A stretch of DNA of 64,000 nt from UBA5614 sp963667535 (lineage in GTDB: Bacteria; Cloacimonadota; Cloacimonadia; Cloacimonadales; Cloacimonadaceae). The notes below the pieces were generated by a model. It searched no databases. It saw nothing but the letters and a program-made list of their open reading frames with translations, and had not been told where the DNA came from. Position 1 is the stretch's first letter. Each line of letters starts with the position of its first letter. The translations under genes were made by a program, and so were the position numbers. The stretch is taken from contig CAXXDU010000002.1 of NCBI GenBank assembly GCA_963667535.2, positions 2,294,001 through 2,358,000 of the forward strand. Reading direction: 5' to 3'. Shown one piece after another: positions 45,012 through 54,566 of this stretch.

Positions 45012-45653
45012 TTATGGTTTTATTATATGCAGCCAGTCTCCTAGTAAAAACTGCAAACGTCCAATCAATAAAGATATTCTAGCCATCACAGTATAACCAA
45101 ATGATGCACCAAAACTAACCATCAAAAACCAGATTCCGACTTTTGAGGTTATGCCCAGTAATCCCTCTTGTTTGCGACTGAAATAGAAATACATTATGCA
45201 ACATACTACTCCGATTATCAGGATAATGCTTCCTATCATTTCCGCTGTAGTTTTCATGCCCAACGGATTAATCATTGTAGTAGTCATTTGTGATAGAATA
45301 TCAGAGCTTGTATAACGTAACATGCTAATTCCTATGGACGTTCCCACAACTAATGAAATTGGGTATCTGCTTATCCACTCAAGTCTAGGAATCAATCTAA
45401 TCAACATCATTACACCAAGTATCGCTGGAATAACAAGAATCATGTTTGCATTAAAATCAGAAATAAGCTTTCCAAACAGATTAGGAATTAAAATACTATA
45501 TATCGTATATATAAACCAATATCCTGCTGATAAGCCGACAAATATTTGCTCAGCTAATTTATAGAAGGGGTTGTCTTTATACAAAAAGCTAAAAATGCTG
45601 AAAGTAAAAAAAGCTCCCAGCCAGATTCCCAAAACAGTCATAAAGTGAATCAT
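45012..45653 (-). CDS. Uncharacterised membrane protein, 213 aa (DUF6754 module)
   Basis: Six hydrophobic segments are visible, with short loops; a partly polar one (WFIYTIYSILIPNLFGKLI) precedes a VIPAILGVMMLIRLIPRL segment. A GAGG lies 6 bases before the ATG. I do not recognise a family. It is the last of four membrane proteins encoded together, all in the same direction with gaps of 2 to 34 bases. Confidence 0.78.
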   Translation of the reverse strand: MIHFMTVLGIWLGAFFTFSIFSFLYKDNPFYKLAEQIFVGLSAGYWFIYTIYSILIPNLFGKLISDFNANMILVIPAILGVMMLIRLIPRLEWISRYPISLVVGTSIGISMLRYTSSDILSQMTTTMINPLGMKTTAEMIGSIILIIGVVCCIMYFYFSRKQEGLLGITSKVGIWFLMVSFGASFGYTVMARISLLIGRLQFLLGDWLHIIKP

Positions 45654-45687
45654 ATTAATCCTCTATCTCAATTTGCTGTGAATAGCA

Positions 45688-46512
45688 TCAAGTATTGATT
45701 CTCTTGATTTTATAAGCTCTGATATTCCCCATAATAATAAAGAATATGATTAAAAGATGAGCTATTGATTGAGCATCCATACCGCTTGTTGCGGTACCTT
45801 TTACTCCAATCAGAGCTTCATATTCAGCCGCACCTTTCAGACCTCCTAAAAGCCCTATAAGTTGATGCTGGTCATTAATGTATGGTAAAAATCCCGGAGT
45901 TGAAACTGCTGTTGTACCACCTGAAACTTTCACTTTGTACATATCATGAGCAGCCATAACATATTGCTTTAGCCCGGGGTCTCCGGCAGACAGCGAAATA
46001 ACATAGGCAATCTGATTATAATTCCTGATTGATTTCATCATTGGAATATTGTCATAAGGAGTTCCCTTTAAGTCAGAAGGAAAAACATCTCTAAAGCTCC
46101 TTCCCATAGCCTGGATAGTGACCATCCCTCCTGTCTTGAAGCCAAGATTGACATAATCAACACCATATTTTTTATCAGGATATTTTATACGAATATCAGC
46201 AAATGCCTGGTCAGCCATTTGTACGCCCTGAGGCCATAAAGCAATAGCAATAATTTTCTGATTCTTATTCCAGGCATGCTCAATGATTGCCTTAGCCATT
46301 GGTTGTAATTCAGTAATTGTTGCAGGATCATAATCAAAGGAGATAATTATTGTGGCTTGTTCAGGGGCTTCTTCTACCAGTTTATAAACTTGTCTGGACA
46401 AATCAGATACTTCTGATTTAAATCCTAACGGGAAAATTAAGGGTAGTGCCACACCAATCAGGAGTATCAAGAAAATGTATTGTCTGCTAATCTGTTTCGG
46501 TGGTTTCTTCAT
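45688..46512 (-). CDS. Membrane-anchored protein with Rossmann-like soluble domain, 274 aa
   Basis: An N-terminal anchor (YIFLILLIGVALPLIFPLGF) and a C-terminal one (SIAHLLIIFFIIMGNIRAY) flank a ~200-residue alpha/beta domain. Recognisable pieces include ATIIISFDYDPATITELQPMA and QNQKIIAIALWP-type strands, NLGFKTGGMVTIQAMG and VKVSGGTTAVSTPGFLPYI. I know no named family. The ATG at 46512 follows GGAGGTGGTG, 2 bases after the stop of the gene before it, so translation is coupled. Confidence 0.8.
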   Translation of the reverse strand: MKKPPKQISRQYIFLILLIGVALPLIFPLGFKSEVSDLSRQVYKLVEEAPEQATIIISFDYDPATITELQPMAKAIIEHAWNKNQKIIAIALWPQGVQMADQAFADIRIKYPDKKYGVDYVNLGFKTGGMVTIQAMGRSFRDVFPSDLKGTPYDNIPMMKSIRNYNQIAYVISLSAGDPGLKQYVMAAHDMYKVKVSGGTTAVSTPGFLPYINDQHQLIGLLGGLKGAAEYEALIGVKGTATSGMDAQSIAHLLIIFFIIMGNIRAYKIKRINT

Positions 46513-46514
46513 AT

Positions 46515-47213
46515 TCAATCACCACCTCCGAGATAAGACCGCTCAATTCCCAGAAGAATCCGCAAACTACTGCCAACAATACCCAAGGCAGCACTAATCA
46601 TAATAGCTCTTTGAGCGGCATTAGTCGGGTAGTTCATAATAAAATCCACTATATTCGGTAAGTGCAAAAATCTCCAACCACCCGGAAGCCAGGCGGTAAG
46701 AGTCGTACCTATACTTGTTCTTCCCAGCATAACAATCACAGCAGCAATCATCAATAAACTGGATTCAAAACTTCTGACAATGAATGCCCTGTATGCTGCG
46801 GAAGCAATAAAGAACGCCAAAAGAGCAAACATAGTAGATGATAAATGCTGATAGATATTGTCAAAAAGATATTCAAAAGGTTTACTACCCAACCAGTTGG
46901 ATATACCGACACCGTTACCCAGTAATCCTGCTGCGTCTTTTGTGCCCCATAAAACGCCGAATATGACCATAATAAATAAGCTAATCAAACCCACAAGGTA
47001 GTATTGCCAATTCTCATGTTTATATATTACTTTGGTAGTATTTACCTTAACCAGACTTAATTCACCCAGGACAATAGCAAATCCTGAGATTATCAAAAAC
47101 CAGTTCTCCAAACCACTGTTAATAGTGCTAAATGGTTTGTGGGGAATAAACTCTGAACTGATTACAATAATACCGACAATAAACGTTATTAATAATGGTA
47201 AAAATCTTTTCAT
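46515..47213 (-). CDS. Uncharacterised membrane protein, 232 aa (DUF6754 module)
   Basis: Six or seven hydrophobic segments. The first ~40 residues (MKRFLPLLITFIVGIIVISSE) and later FALLAFFIASAAYRAFIVRSFESSLLMIAAVIVMLG are clear spans. The C-terminal end GIERSYLGGGD is conserved-looking. ATG at 47213 is used because GTAGGG lies before it; the open frame to 47252 would overlap the DUF6754 gene by 31 bases. No family recognised. Confidence 0.78.
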   Translation of the reverse strand: MKRFLPLLITFIVGIIVISSEFIPHKPFSTINSGLENWFLIISGFAIVLGELSLVKVNTTKVIYKHENWQYYLVGLISLFIMVIFGVLWGTKDAAGLLGNGVGISNWLGSKPFEYLFDNIYQHLSSTMFALLAFFIASAAYRAFIVRSFESSLLMIAAVIVMLGRTSIGTTLTAWLPGGWRFLHLPNIVDFIMNYPTNAAQRAIMISAALGIVGSSLRILLGIERSYLGGGD

Positions 47214-47221
47214 ATAAAGCC

Positions 47222-48331
47222 CTACTTCAACGTTAATATGTTCTTGAGCCAATGAAATCCAGTCATCTCCATAACAGAACCAATCAATATAAGCAGAACT
47301 ATGACAAATTTTCCGAAATCCTGTCCTTTGAGACTGCCCAGTTGATTTGGCTCCTTAGAAAGGTACGCAGATGCTGCAAACAGCTCTTCACCAATGAGAG
47401 TATAGTCACAACTTACAACAAAGAAGGGCAGTTGATGCGGTTGAGCAGTTCCAGCTGTCTGCATCGCCCCGGTACCAAAGCCCGTTTCAGCAAGTATTAG
47501 AGCTTCAGCATAAAAAGTCCCCAAAAAGAAGTTAGCAGCAGGTTGCTCTCTAAGCATTATACCGTCTATACCTGCTACATAGCCAAACTGATCGTCAGTC
47601 AGATAAAATACACAATCCTCTCTAAAAGCATCCGGTCTGCCGGCTTTGAGATAAGCTTCTTTGATGATTTCACGTGCAGTGGAGAGAACCATTGATTTGC
47701 AAACCGGGACAATTAAGTCTGCATTATATGTTGCGGCTTTAAAGGCTAACTGGCTCAATATTGTAAGTCCGGCAATTGTCTGGATATCATCTAAGTCACC
47801 GATACCTGGTACAAAAAGAATTGGTTTACCTTTTTCTGTAGCTCTTCCGACAGCCTCATCCATGGATTCCAATCCGTTAATGCGTCTTATAAACAACTCC
47901 TTCCCGCTTTTTGCTGATAATATGTAGTAGATTACAGCAAGACAAAGGACGAGTAGCATTACAAGCAATGCCAGTTTATCACTATTGAACCACTGTGCAT
48001 GTGGAATAGTATCAGCATATAGAAGAAGGCTATCGCCTTTTGTTTTGAAGATTGCAACCAATCTGTAGTTATATCTTATCTCAGGTTCTATACTATCATT
48101 ATCCGTATACACAGATTCGGAAGCCGATGGAGTAGCTATTGGTATCCAGGTATTAGTTGAATCGAGTTTTTCAATATGTAACGATGAATAGTTATTCTGT
48201 AATGTCCAGGTTAAATCAATTTCTTTGCCTTCGTCAGAAGGGTGATCAGAAGCGGCAAACCCATTGACAGAACAAAACAAAGCAGGTAAGATAATAAATG
48301 ACAAAAATAATATCAACAAGTACTTAATCAT
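47222..48331 (-). CDS. DUF6754-domain membrane protein
   Basis: 369 aa. A signal/anchor (YLLILFLSFIILPALFCSV) is followed by a fibronectin-III-like domain (~20-120). A membrane span (ALLVMLLVLCLAVIYYILSA) comes next. Then a conserved soluble domain: GLESMDEAVGRATEKGKPILFVPGIGDLDD, KAGRPDAFREDCVFYLTDDQFGYVAGIDGIMLRE, FYAEALILAETGFGTGAMQTAGT and CDYTLIGEELFAASAYLS. A C-terminal span (FVIVLLILIGSVMEM) ends it. This matches DUF6754, whose function is unknown. The start at 48331 follows AGGA and sits just below a terminator. It begins the four-gene membrane module. Confidence 0.85.
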   Translation of the reverse strand: MIKYLLILFLSFIILPALFCSVNGFAASDHPSDEGKEIDLTWTLQNNYSSLHIEKLDSTNTWIPIATPSASESVYTDNDSIEPEIRYNYRLVAIFKTKGDSLLLYADTIPHAQWFNSDKLALLVMLLVLCLAVIYYILSAKSGKELFIRRINGLESMDEAVGRATEKGKPILFVPGIGDLDDIQTIAGLTILSQLAFKAATYNADLIVPVCKSMVLSTAREIIKEAYLKAGRPDAFREDCVFYLTDDQFGYVAGIDGIMLREQPAANFFLGTFYAEALILAETGFGTGAMQTAGTAQPHQLPFFVVSCDYTLIGEELFAASAYLSKEPNQLGSLKGQDFGKFVIVLLILIGSVMEMTGFHWLKNILTLK

Positions 48332-48343
48332 TCCACATCCTAT

Positions 48344-48377
48344 AAAAAAACTCCCTGTTATCAAATAACAGGGAGTT
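48344..48377 (-). terminator. Rho-independent terminator between lipoprotein and DUF6754 module
   Basis: On the minus strand an 11-bp perfect stem ACTCCCTGTTA / TAACAGGGAGT with a 5-base loop is followed by a run of seven T. It lies 8 bases after the lipoprotein stop. It separates the upstream genes from the DUF6754 module, or acts as an attenuator if read-through occurs. Confidence 0.92.
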
Positions 48378-48384
48378 CAATTAA

Positions 48385-49185
48385 CTACTTTGCGTAGATT
48401 TTTTTTATATCTTGAGATAGGAGCATTAACTGGTCAACTTGTTCCTTTGTGTAAGTCTCATTCGTTGGAGCATCGATTATTTTCTTTATCTCACCAAGTT
48501 TAGCATAAGTTGCTTTGAAGTAATCTGTATCTTTTATCGATGGAGTGTTGACATATTCCATATTTTTTATTAAATGATTGAGAGTCCCTTTTTGAATCAG
48601 AACATTCGATTTCTCTGCCTGATACTTTTTATTCACAAACCAGGCAATCCTATTAATTCCTTCCGTCCAACCACCTATTTGCATCATTGTAAACTGGTCG
48701 TATTGTTGTGATTGGTACAATGTACCTTCAACTTCGCTTTTGTAATGTTCCAATGCTTTTTCCAATTCATCCCACTGGTCATTACTGATAAGTTCTTTTA
48801 ACTGATCAGCAAGCCTCAATATGCTTTCATCCAAACCCAGAAAATTGGATATCTTTATCATTTCTTCTGCAATGGCATTCAATTTTGTTTTATTATGACC
48901 GCGAACACTGATAATTCCATCAGCTGTCAGAACACCTAATGCAAACGCTGAATGACCAACTTCCTGTTTTGTTGTATATACTTTGTCTTCAATTGCCTGA
49001 TTAAAATCACCAAGTTTCAAATAATCCAATATTTTAAAGACCTCATGAAATGGGGGCAATGGCGCATAAACAAATGGCGTTGTCTTCTGATTTGCGTCAG
49101 GCATTTTTTGAGCTTCTTTGGATTTACATCCCATCATAAGCAAAATAACAATACACAAGCTAATTAGAATCGCTTTCTTAATCAC
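48385..49185 (-). CDS. Lipoprotein, 266 aa, mainly helical
   Basis: Signal peptide with lipobox: ILISLCIVILLMMGCKSK, Cys19-20 as the acylation site. The mature part is helical, with charged residues and the segment FALGVLTADGIISVRGHNKTKL. I see no catalytic motif. The start is GTG at 49185 with a perfect AGGAGG. It lies 8 bases downstream of the ABC giant, so it is likely co-transcribed and may work in the periplasm with that transporter. Confidence 0.82.
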   Translation of the reverse strand: MIKKAILISLCIVILLMMGCKSKEAQKMPDANQKTTPFVYAPLPPFHEVFKILDYLKLGDFNQAIEDKVYTTKQEVGHSAFALGVLTADGIISVRGHNKTKLNAIAEEMIKISNFLGLDESILRLADQLKELISNDQWDELEKALEHYKSEVEGTLYQSQQYDQFTMMQIGGWTEGINRIAWFVNKKYQAEKSNVLIQKGTLNHLIKNMEYVNTPSIKDTDYFKATYAKLGEIKKIIDAPTNETYTKEQVDQLMLLSQDIKKIYAK

Positions 49186-49193
49186 TTTTCCTC

Positions 49194-52100
49194 CTATTCT
49201 TTGAAGAAATACTTCAGTTTAATTACTGTCACAAAATTAAATAATAGAATATACAAAATAAGAATCAAGGCATTATAATTCCACGTTCTTATCTCATAGT
49301 TTCCGATTAATTTAAAACTAGAAAGAAACACGTTCTTCCTTGTATTGAAATACCTGCCATCCATCATATTTACACTTAGATTTAAATATGAATTAGAGTA
49401 TTTCTCTTCAGGCCACCTTTCAGCTATTCTCGTTTTTAATCTATACAACTCATCCATGCTATTCATATACACATCTGAGTTAATATCATTTTCTTTAAAT
49501 AAGCGCTCTAATGTCAATCTCTTTTTTTGAACTTTCAATAGTTTTCTCTGATAGACATTCTGTTTGGCATAAGAAGTTGCCAATCCTTCAAAAAGCCAAC
49601 GGGTAGGAATTACTTGCACTACCTCAGGTATAGGGCTTTGAGATAATACAGTCAGATTCCTGTTCATCCTCTCATATTCTATGATTGCGCCTCCGAAAAT
49701 AATCTGAGGAATCAGAATAAGAGGCAAGATGTTTATAATTGATTTATTATCCTGGAGAAAAGAAGAAGTCATCAAACCTATTGAGAATCCGGTCACTGCA
49801 GCAAGGAAGTAATAAATTATTGAAACAAAAGTAACACCATGGATACCCAAAACAAAACTTGTAACGAAATAGTACAGGATTACTTGTATCATTGAGAACA
49901 GTGATAACGAGATAATCTTGGACATCAGATAGTAGCTCATCTTGAGATTCATTAGCTTTTCTCTGAGCACCATCTTCCTTTCATCCATTATTTCTTCGAT
50001 ACTGTTTGACAAACCCAGGAATACAAAAACGATAATCGATACAAAGACATGCACACCCATATTAATATTCTTATAATAGGTATAGTGTTCAACTGAAGGA
50101 GACAATCTCAGTATGAATCCAATGATTAAAGCCAGTAAGGGAGCTTCAAAAAAAGTAATCATATTGTTAGTCTTGTTGCGTATCTTCATTGTGAAATTAC
50201 GGATTGTAAAATTGATAAACTGAATATACAAAGATTTCCAGTCAAATTGTCTTTTTGTCTTTCTTTGAGAAGATTCATTTCTTTCTTTGACCGTCACTTC
50301 ATGATGTATGATTTCATAAAGCATTTTGCGTTTAAACCTGTCACGCCAGTATTCTGGACTGAATCTTCGTTTTACGGAGACCATCTTGTTTACCTGTTCG
50401 TAAATAAGATCACCCTTATCGTCGTATTCCGGATAAGCGATAATGTCATACATATAATCAGTAGCCAATACTTGTTTTTTCTGCTGGATTTCATACTTAT
50501 GCACAGTTAACTGATTCAGTTCTTCATCAAAATAGTCAAAGCAATCTTTGGGAGTCCCATAAAAGACTTGCTTCCCGGTCATATCCATCAATAGCACTTT
50601 ATCAAATTTCTGGAATATGCTGACTGAAGGTTGATGAATTGTGATGATTACTATCTTTCCTTGTTCTGATAGAGTTTTCAGGATATCAAGCACTTGCTCT
50701 GTATCACTAAAAGACAGCCCTGAAGTGGGTTCATCACAAATTATGACAGTAGGCTCGAACAAAAGCTCTAATGCAATATTCAGCCTTTTTCTCTCTCCAC
50801 CACTCAGGAATTTCTTTTTAAAATCACCAACCCGTGTGTTCTTGCGGTGCATGAGATTCGTTTGGTTTAGAATATTATTAATCTTCAGGTTTAGATATGC
50901 CTGAGATATCTTTGGCATGCGTAGTCTGCCTCTATACAGCAGATTTTCATAAACAGTAAGATAGGGATAAAGCAAATCATCCTGAGGGACATAACCAAAA
51001 TGCTGGGTAAAGTAAGTAATATTCCCATAAAGATTCTTACCATCGATACGTATTTCACCGTAAGTAGGTATAATTTCAGCACTGATAGTCTTTACAAGTG
51101 TTGATTTACCGCACCCGCTCTGCCCCATTACTCCTATCAATTGCCCCTTACGTATATCAAATGAAATGCTGTCCAGAGCCATCTGACCATCTGGAAAGAA
51201 ATGTTTGATATCAACAACTGAGAGTTGCTCAAGTTCAAAAGGAATTTCGATTAAATCATAAAAAGTATTGATTCGGAAATTGTGTTTATTAATAGTCAGA
51301 ATATCTACATTTATAAATATCTGAGTGACTTCTTCTATTTTTAGTTCGTTCAAATATACTGTCCATCCCCTTTTGGGAGGATAGATATAAAACTGGCTTT
51401 CTTTTACTTCTATGAAAGCAAGAGAATGTGAAGATTCAGTGCGGGAAATATAATAATAATCGTTCTCGAAATTAATATACAATTCATGCGGAACAATATT
51501 ATCCACACCTATGCGTGAACGTTCTCTGATAATATCCTGCAATTGGAAAGGAGAATAGCCTTTTATTTGCAATGTATCATCAAAACAGACTGAGTAATCA
51601 CGATTGGGCTGCATTGTCTTGCTGTTTAAATAGACAATACCTCTGTTTATATTAAATGTATAGTGATTGGAGTGGCATACAACTGTGAAATCATAATCAG
51701 CTTTCTTAAAAGCTATCTCGTCATTTCTTTCCCTTGCTTCATACATCTTCCACAGTATATTACGGTCAAACAAAATATCGCCGATATGTATTTTAGCGTC
51801 TTTGGGTAATAAGTAAAGTCTGCCGGGTAAAAGTTTAACTCCATTGAGCAACACATTTGCATTTATCCCGGTTGAAATGAACTGATAATAATCAACTGCC
51901 AGCAGCATCATCTCAGAATTTGATATGGTAGAACTTCTGAATTTTATATCAGAATCATTGTCTCTGCCAAATATCAGATAATCAGAAAACAATGAATTGT
52001 ATATACTCAGGAATGGTTGTTCATAAGGAATAGCCACCAGTTCTTTGGTCTTCGTCTCAAAATAGTTCACCAGATTCATAAAACCGTCAGTATTAAGATT

Positions 52101-52466
52101 AAACTTCTTACAAAGGTCCAGAATTGTTGTGATTTCCGAAATTTCAAAGTCGGTATCAGTATTCGCCATTATCATCAGGCTCAATACTATCCGTACTTTA
52201 TCTAATTGAATGAGTTGTTTATTCAGATATCCGATGACTTCTTCTATGTCATATTCGCTATCAATAATCTCGCGGACATACACTTCCCAGGAAACGTCCA
52301 CGAAACGAAACAGGTCAATCAACAGGGTATATAGAATACTGATTTCCTGAGTTGAGATATCACGTTCCAGCTTGATAATATGCACAAACAGACGTGTGAC
52401 CATATCAATAGTCTTTTTCCGGCGCTCCAGTGTGGACCTGCTCAGATTGCTTACATCACGTCTCAT
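49194..52466 (-). CDS. ABC transporter with TerB-like, FHA-like, ATPase and ABC-2 permease domains
   Basis: 1090 aa. Residues ~15-135 resemble a TerB helical domain. About 145-240 is FHA-like (LIFGRDNDSDIKF, ISTGINANVLLNGVKLLPG); a second such region may lie at 255-420. The ATPase domain is ABCG-like: Walker A GQSGCGKST near 449, signature FLSGGERKRLNIALE, Walker B VIICDEPTSGLS. Six membrane segments of the ABC-2 type occupy the last ~370 residues, with a long soluble loop near the end. FHA modules bind phosphothreonine, so regulation by a Ser/Thr kinase is possible (inference). ATG at 52466 is preferred, 19 bases after the previous stop; a longer frame to 52532 overlaps it. Confidence 0.85.
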   Translation of the reverse strand: MRRDVSNLSRSTLERRKKTIDMVTRLFVHIIKLERDISTQEISILYTLLIDLFRFVDVSWEVYVREIIDSEYDIEEVIGYLNKQLIQLDKVRIVLSLMIMANTDTDFEISEITTILDLCKKFNLNTDGFMNLVNYFETKTKELVAIPYEQPFLSIYNSLFSDYLIFGRDNDSDIKFRSSTISNSEMMLLAVDYYQFISTGINANVLLNGVKLLPGRLYLLPKDAKIHIGDILFDRNILWKMYEARERNDEIAFKKADYDFTVVCHSNHYTFNINRGIVYLNSKTMQPNRDYSVCFDDTLQIKGYSPFQLQDIIRERSRIGVDNIVPHELYINFENDYYYISRTESSHSLAFIEVKESQFYIYPPKRGWTVYLNELKIEEVTQIFINVDILTINKHNFRINTFYDLIEIPFELEQLSVVDIKHFFPDGQMALDSISFDIRKGQLIGVMGQSGCGKSTLVKTISAEIIPTYGEIRIDGKNLYGNITYFTQHFGYVPQDDLLYPYLTVYENLLYRGRLRMPKISQAYLNLKINNILNQTNLMHRKNTRVGDFKKKFLSGGERKRLNIALELLFEPTVIICDEPTSGLSFSDTEQVLDILKTLSEQGKIVIITIHQPSVSIFQKFDKVLLMDMTGKQVFYGTPKDCFDYFDEELNQLTVHKYEIQQKKQVLATDYMYDIIAYPEYDDKGDLIYEQVNKMVSVKRRFSPEYWRDRFKRKMLYEIIHHEVTVKERNESSQRKTKRQFDWKSLYIQFINFTIRNFTMKIRNKTNNMITFFEAPLLALIIGFILRLSPSVEHYTYYKNINMGVHVFVSIIVFVFLGLSNSIEEIMDERKMVLREKLMNLKMSYYLMSKIISLSLFSMIQVILYYFVTSFVLGIHGVTFVSIIYYFLAAVTGFSIGLMTSSFLQDNKSIINILPLILIPQIIFGGAIIEYERMNRNLTVLSQSPIPEVVQVIPTRWLFEGLATSYAKQNVYQRKLLKVQKKRLTLERLFKENDINSDVYMNSMDELYRLKTRIAERWPEEKYSNSYLNLSVNMMDGRYFNTRKNVFLSSFKLIGNYEIRTWNYNALILILYILLFNFVTVIKLKYFFKE

Positions 52467-52485
52467 TGAATGGCAAACCTCATCA

Positions 52486-53805
52486 TTACATACTCTGAAT
52501 GCATTTCTGTTTTTCTGACAAGCATGCTTCACACAACCTGTATTTACAAAAACCGTAGTAAAGGTGCATTAAGCCTTGTTGTCTGCTAAAATCGGTTGTT
52601 GCCAAAGCCCATTGATTATCGTTCATATAGCCTTTCATGAAATGAGTAATGTAGTTATCGTGCTGGGCAGGTAGTTTATTGAGTGTTTGTTTGATTTTGT
52701 CACAAAACCCATCATCATTAGTCTTTTGTGCATACAAGTATAGAATCGGAAGAATGATATTTCCTGTTATAGTCGAAATTAATGTTTTACCAGGCTTTTC
52801 AATGATATCCCAGATTTCCGATTCGGGCTGGAAGATAGCCAACAAACTTTTATTGAAAGAACTGATATTGGTAACCCGACAGTCTTTTAAGGCGGCCAAA
52901 AGAGAATTAAGAATGCCTTTGTTTAATAGATAATGAATGATGTATGCAGATTGGATTATTCTTTTCACAGGATGGTTTGCCGGTCTTATTCTGAATAAGT
53001 TCCACTTCAATGTTGTTTTATCTGTAGTGAAGTTTTGATACTCAAAAGCCTTATTCAATCTAAAAGCAAAGTCTGAATCCATTAGAGCTTCTGTTTTATC
53101 CATCAAGCCTGCATAGTTGAGCCAGATAGAAGCAAGTGTTATACTATCCATGCCGTTTGAGTGCCATTCCTTGAGCCTTTCCCACGAGAAGTGCTGAGCA
53201 ATGGCAAGTGTATTAAACTTGTTTTTGTCATAACCCATAGCTTCCATAATGCCGTTATACAGAAGCTGGTCAAAGCTATTGAACATCAGTTCAGCATTAA
53301 ACCGGTTACATTTCTTTTGAAAACGTTCCCATCCGTTGGCTTTCAATAACTGGTTTACACCTTCATCCGAACTCAGCATAAAGTAATCACAAAGTCCTAT
53401 ATGTTTCTGGGGAGGAGTATTTTGATAGTGGTTAAAGAGTTTGGCAATATCTGCGTCTATTTGATTTTGTAATTCCAGAATTTCGATAGCTTGTGCATCT
53501 TCACGCAGAGTATACAGCATATTGGATTTATGCTCCAAAACAACGTGTAATATTGTGTTATTATACATGGGGTCTTCATTATGATGATGAGCTGTCCAGT
53601 CATAAGCTCTGAAATGTATTTCCACGTCACCCTGTATATTCTGTCCGTCCAGATTAAGGATAACGTTTTTAAAGTCAGGACCGCTATTGGTATTATACTG
53701 TCCCTGATAGATAATGTTAAGTGACTTTCCACTAACTGTTTTCAGCTCGTGAATCAGGTGCCTTTGATCCCAGATATGGTGAAGTAATTTTTCCTGAAGT
53801 TCCAT
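52486..53805 (-). CDS. DUF2851-family protein
   Basis: 439 aa. The N-terminus (MELQEKLLHHIWDQRHL) and the segments GPDFKNVILNLDG, GDVEIHFRAYDWTAHHHNEDPMYNNTILHVVLEH match DUF2851, a family common in Bacteroidetes and relatives. GDVEIH and the D/N-rich loop hint at a nuclease-like fold, but this is unproven. The C-terminus carries Cys residues (CKYRLCEACLSEKQKC), possibly binding a metal. It lies 1 base after the transglycosylase gene. Confidence 0.85.
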   Translation of the reverse strand: MELQEKLLHHIWDQRHLIHELKTVSGKSLNIIYQGQYNTNSGPDFKNVILNLDGQNIQGDVEIHFRAYDWTAHHHNEDPMYNNTILHVVLEHKSNMLYTLREDAQAIEILELQNQIDADIAKLFNHYQNTPPQKHIGLCDYFMLSSDEGVNQLLKANGWERFQKKCNRFNAELMFNSFDQLLYNGIMEAMGYDKNKFNTLAIAQHFSWERLKEWHSNGMDSITLASIWLNYAGLMDKTEALMDSDFAFRLNKAFEYQNFTTDKTTLKWNLFRIRPANHPVKRIIQSAYIIHYLLNKGILNSLLAALKDCRVTNISSFNKSLLAIFQPESEIWDIIEKPGKTLISTITGNIILPILYLYAQKTNDDGFCDKIKQTLNKLPAQHDNYITHFMKGYMNDNQWALATTDFSRQQGLMHLYYGFCKYRLCEACLSEKQKCIQSM

Positions 53806-53806
53806 A

Positions 53807-54484
53807 CTAATAGATGCGTTGCAGCATATTATAACGTTGTGAAGCAGACCTGCTTTTGTAAAAAGTCTTGGTTGAGTACTTTACAGGATTAGTCAGGATG
53901 GAAACCAAACGCATCGACTGGTCAGGACTTATCTTGCGTATGCCCTTCCCGTAGTAATAACGTGAGGCAGTCTCAATGCCATAGATACCTTTACCCCACT
54001 CTATGTAATTGAGATACAACTCCATCATGCGCCGCTTAGTCATGATAACTTCCATTATCACCGTTATCTGTATCTCCAGATACTTTCGGAAGTAGTTTCT
54101 ATCGGTAGTCAGAAAGATAGTGCGTGCCACCTGATTACTGATAGTGCTGGCGCCAAATCTTATCCTGCCGCTCCTTTGATTGCGTTCCCAGGCTTTCTGC
54201 ACAGCCCGCCACTCAAAGCCAAAGTGCTTATAGTAATTTGGGTCTTCCAATATCATAATCATACGCACTGTCCGCTTGGGTATATCTTTAATGGGTTTGT
54301 AATACCGTTTGTGCCAGTCATAACCCCGTATGAAGTAGCGGTGCAGCATCAATGGTGTAACGGGAGGATTGACAAACTGATATATGACACATAACAGAGC
54401 AATGATGCCCCAAAACCATAAATGGATTTTTAGCACAAATCCCAATACCTTGACAATAAATGACTTATTCTTCTTCTTTTTCAT
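53807..54484 (-). CDS. mtgA: Monofunctional peptidoglycan glycosyltransferase
   Basis: 225 aa. A GT51 enzyme that polymerises lipid II into glycan strands at the inner membrane. One N-terminal span (LHLWFWGIIALLCVIYQF-like, ~20-40) is followed by the catalytic domain: MILEDPNYYKHFGFEWRAVQKAW with the catalytic Glu, GASTISNQVARTIFL, KRRMMELYLNYIEWGKGIYGIETASRYYYGK. Length and lack of a transpeptidase domain fit MtgA. It heads the minus-strand cluster. The N-terminal KKKKNK gives inside-positive topology. Confidence 0.93.
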   Translation of the reverse strand: MKKKKNKSFIVKVLGFVLKIHLWFWGIIALLCVIYQFVNPPVTPLMLHRYFIRGYDWHKRYYKPIKDIPKRTVRMIMILEDPNYYKHFGFEWRAVQKAWERNQRSGRIRFGASTISNQVARTIFLTTDRNYFRKYLEIQITVIMEVIMTKRRMMELYLNYIEWGKGIYGIETASRYYYGKGIRKISPDQSMRLVSILTNPVKYSTKTFYKSRSASQRYNMLQRIY

Positions 54485-54566
54485 TACTTTTTATCCATTT
54501 TCATTAAGTTTCAGTCGTTCTATACAGTCAATCATTTTTTTGAATCTACCCACAAAGCCACCGAGC

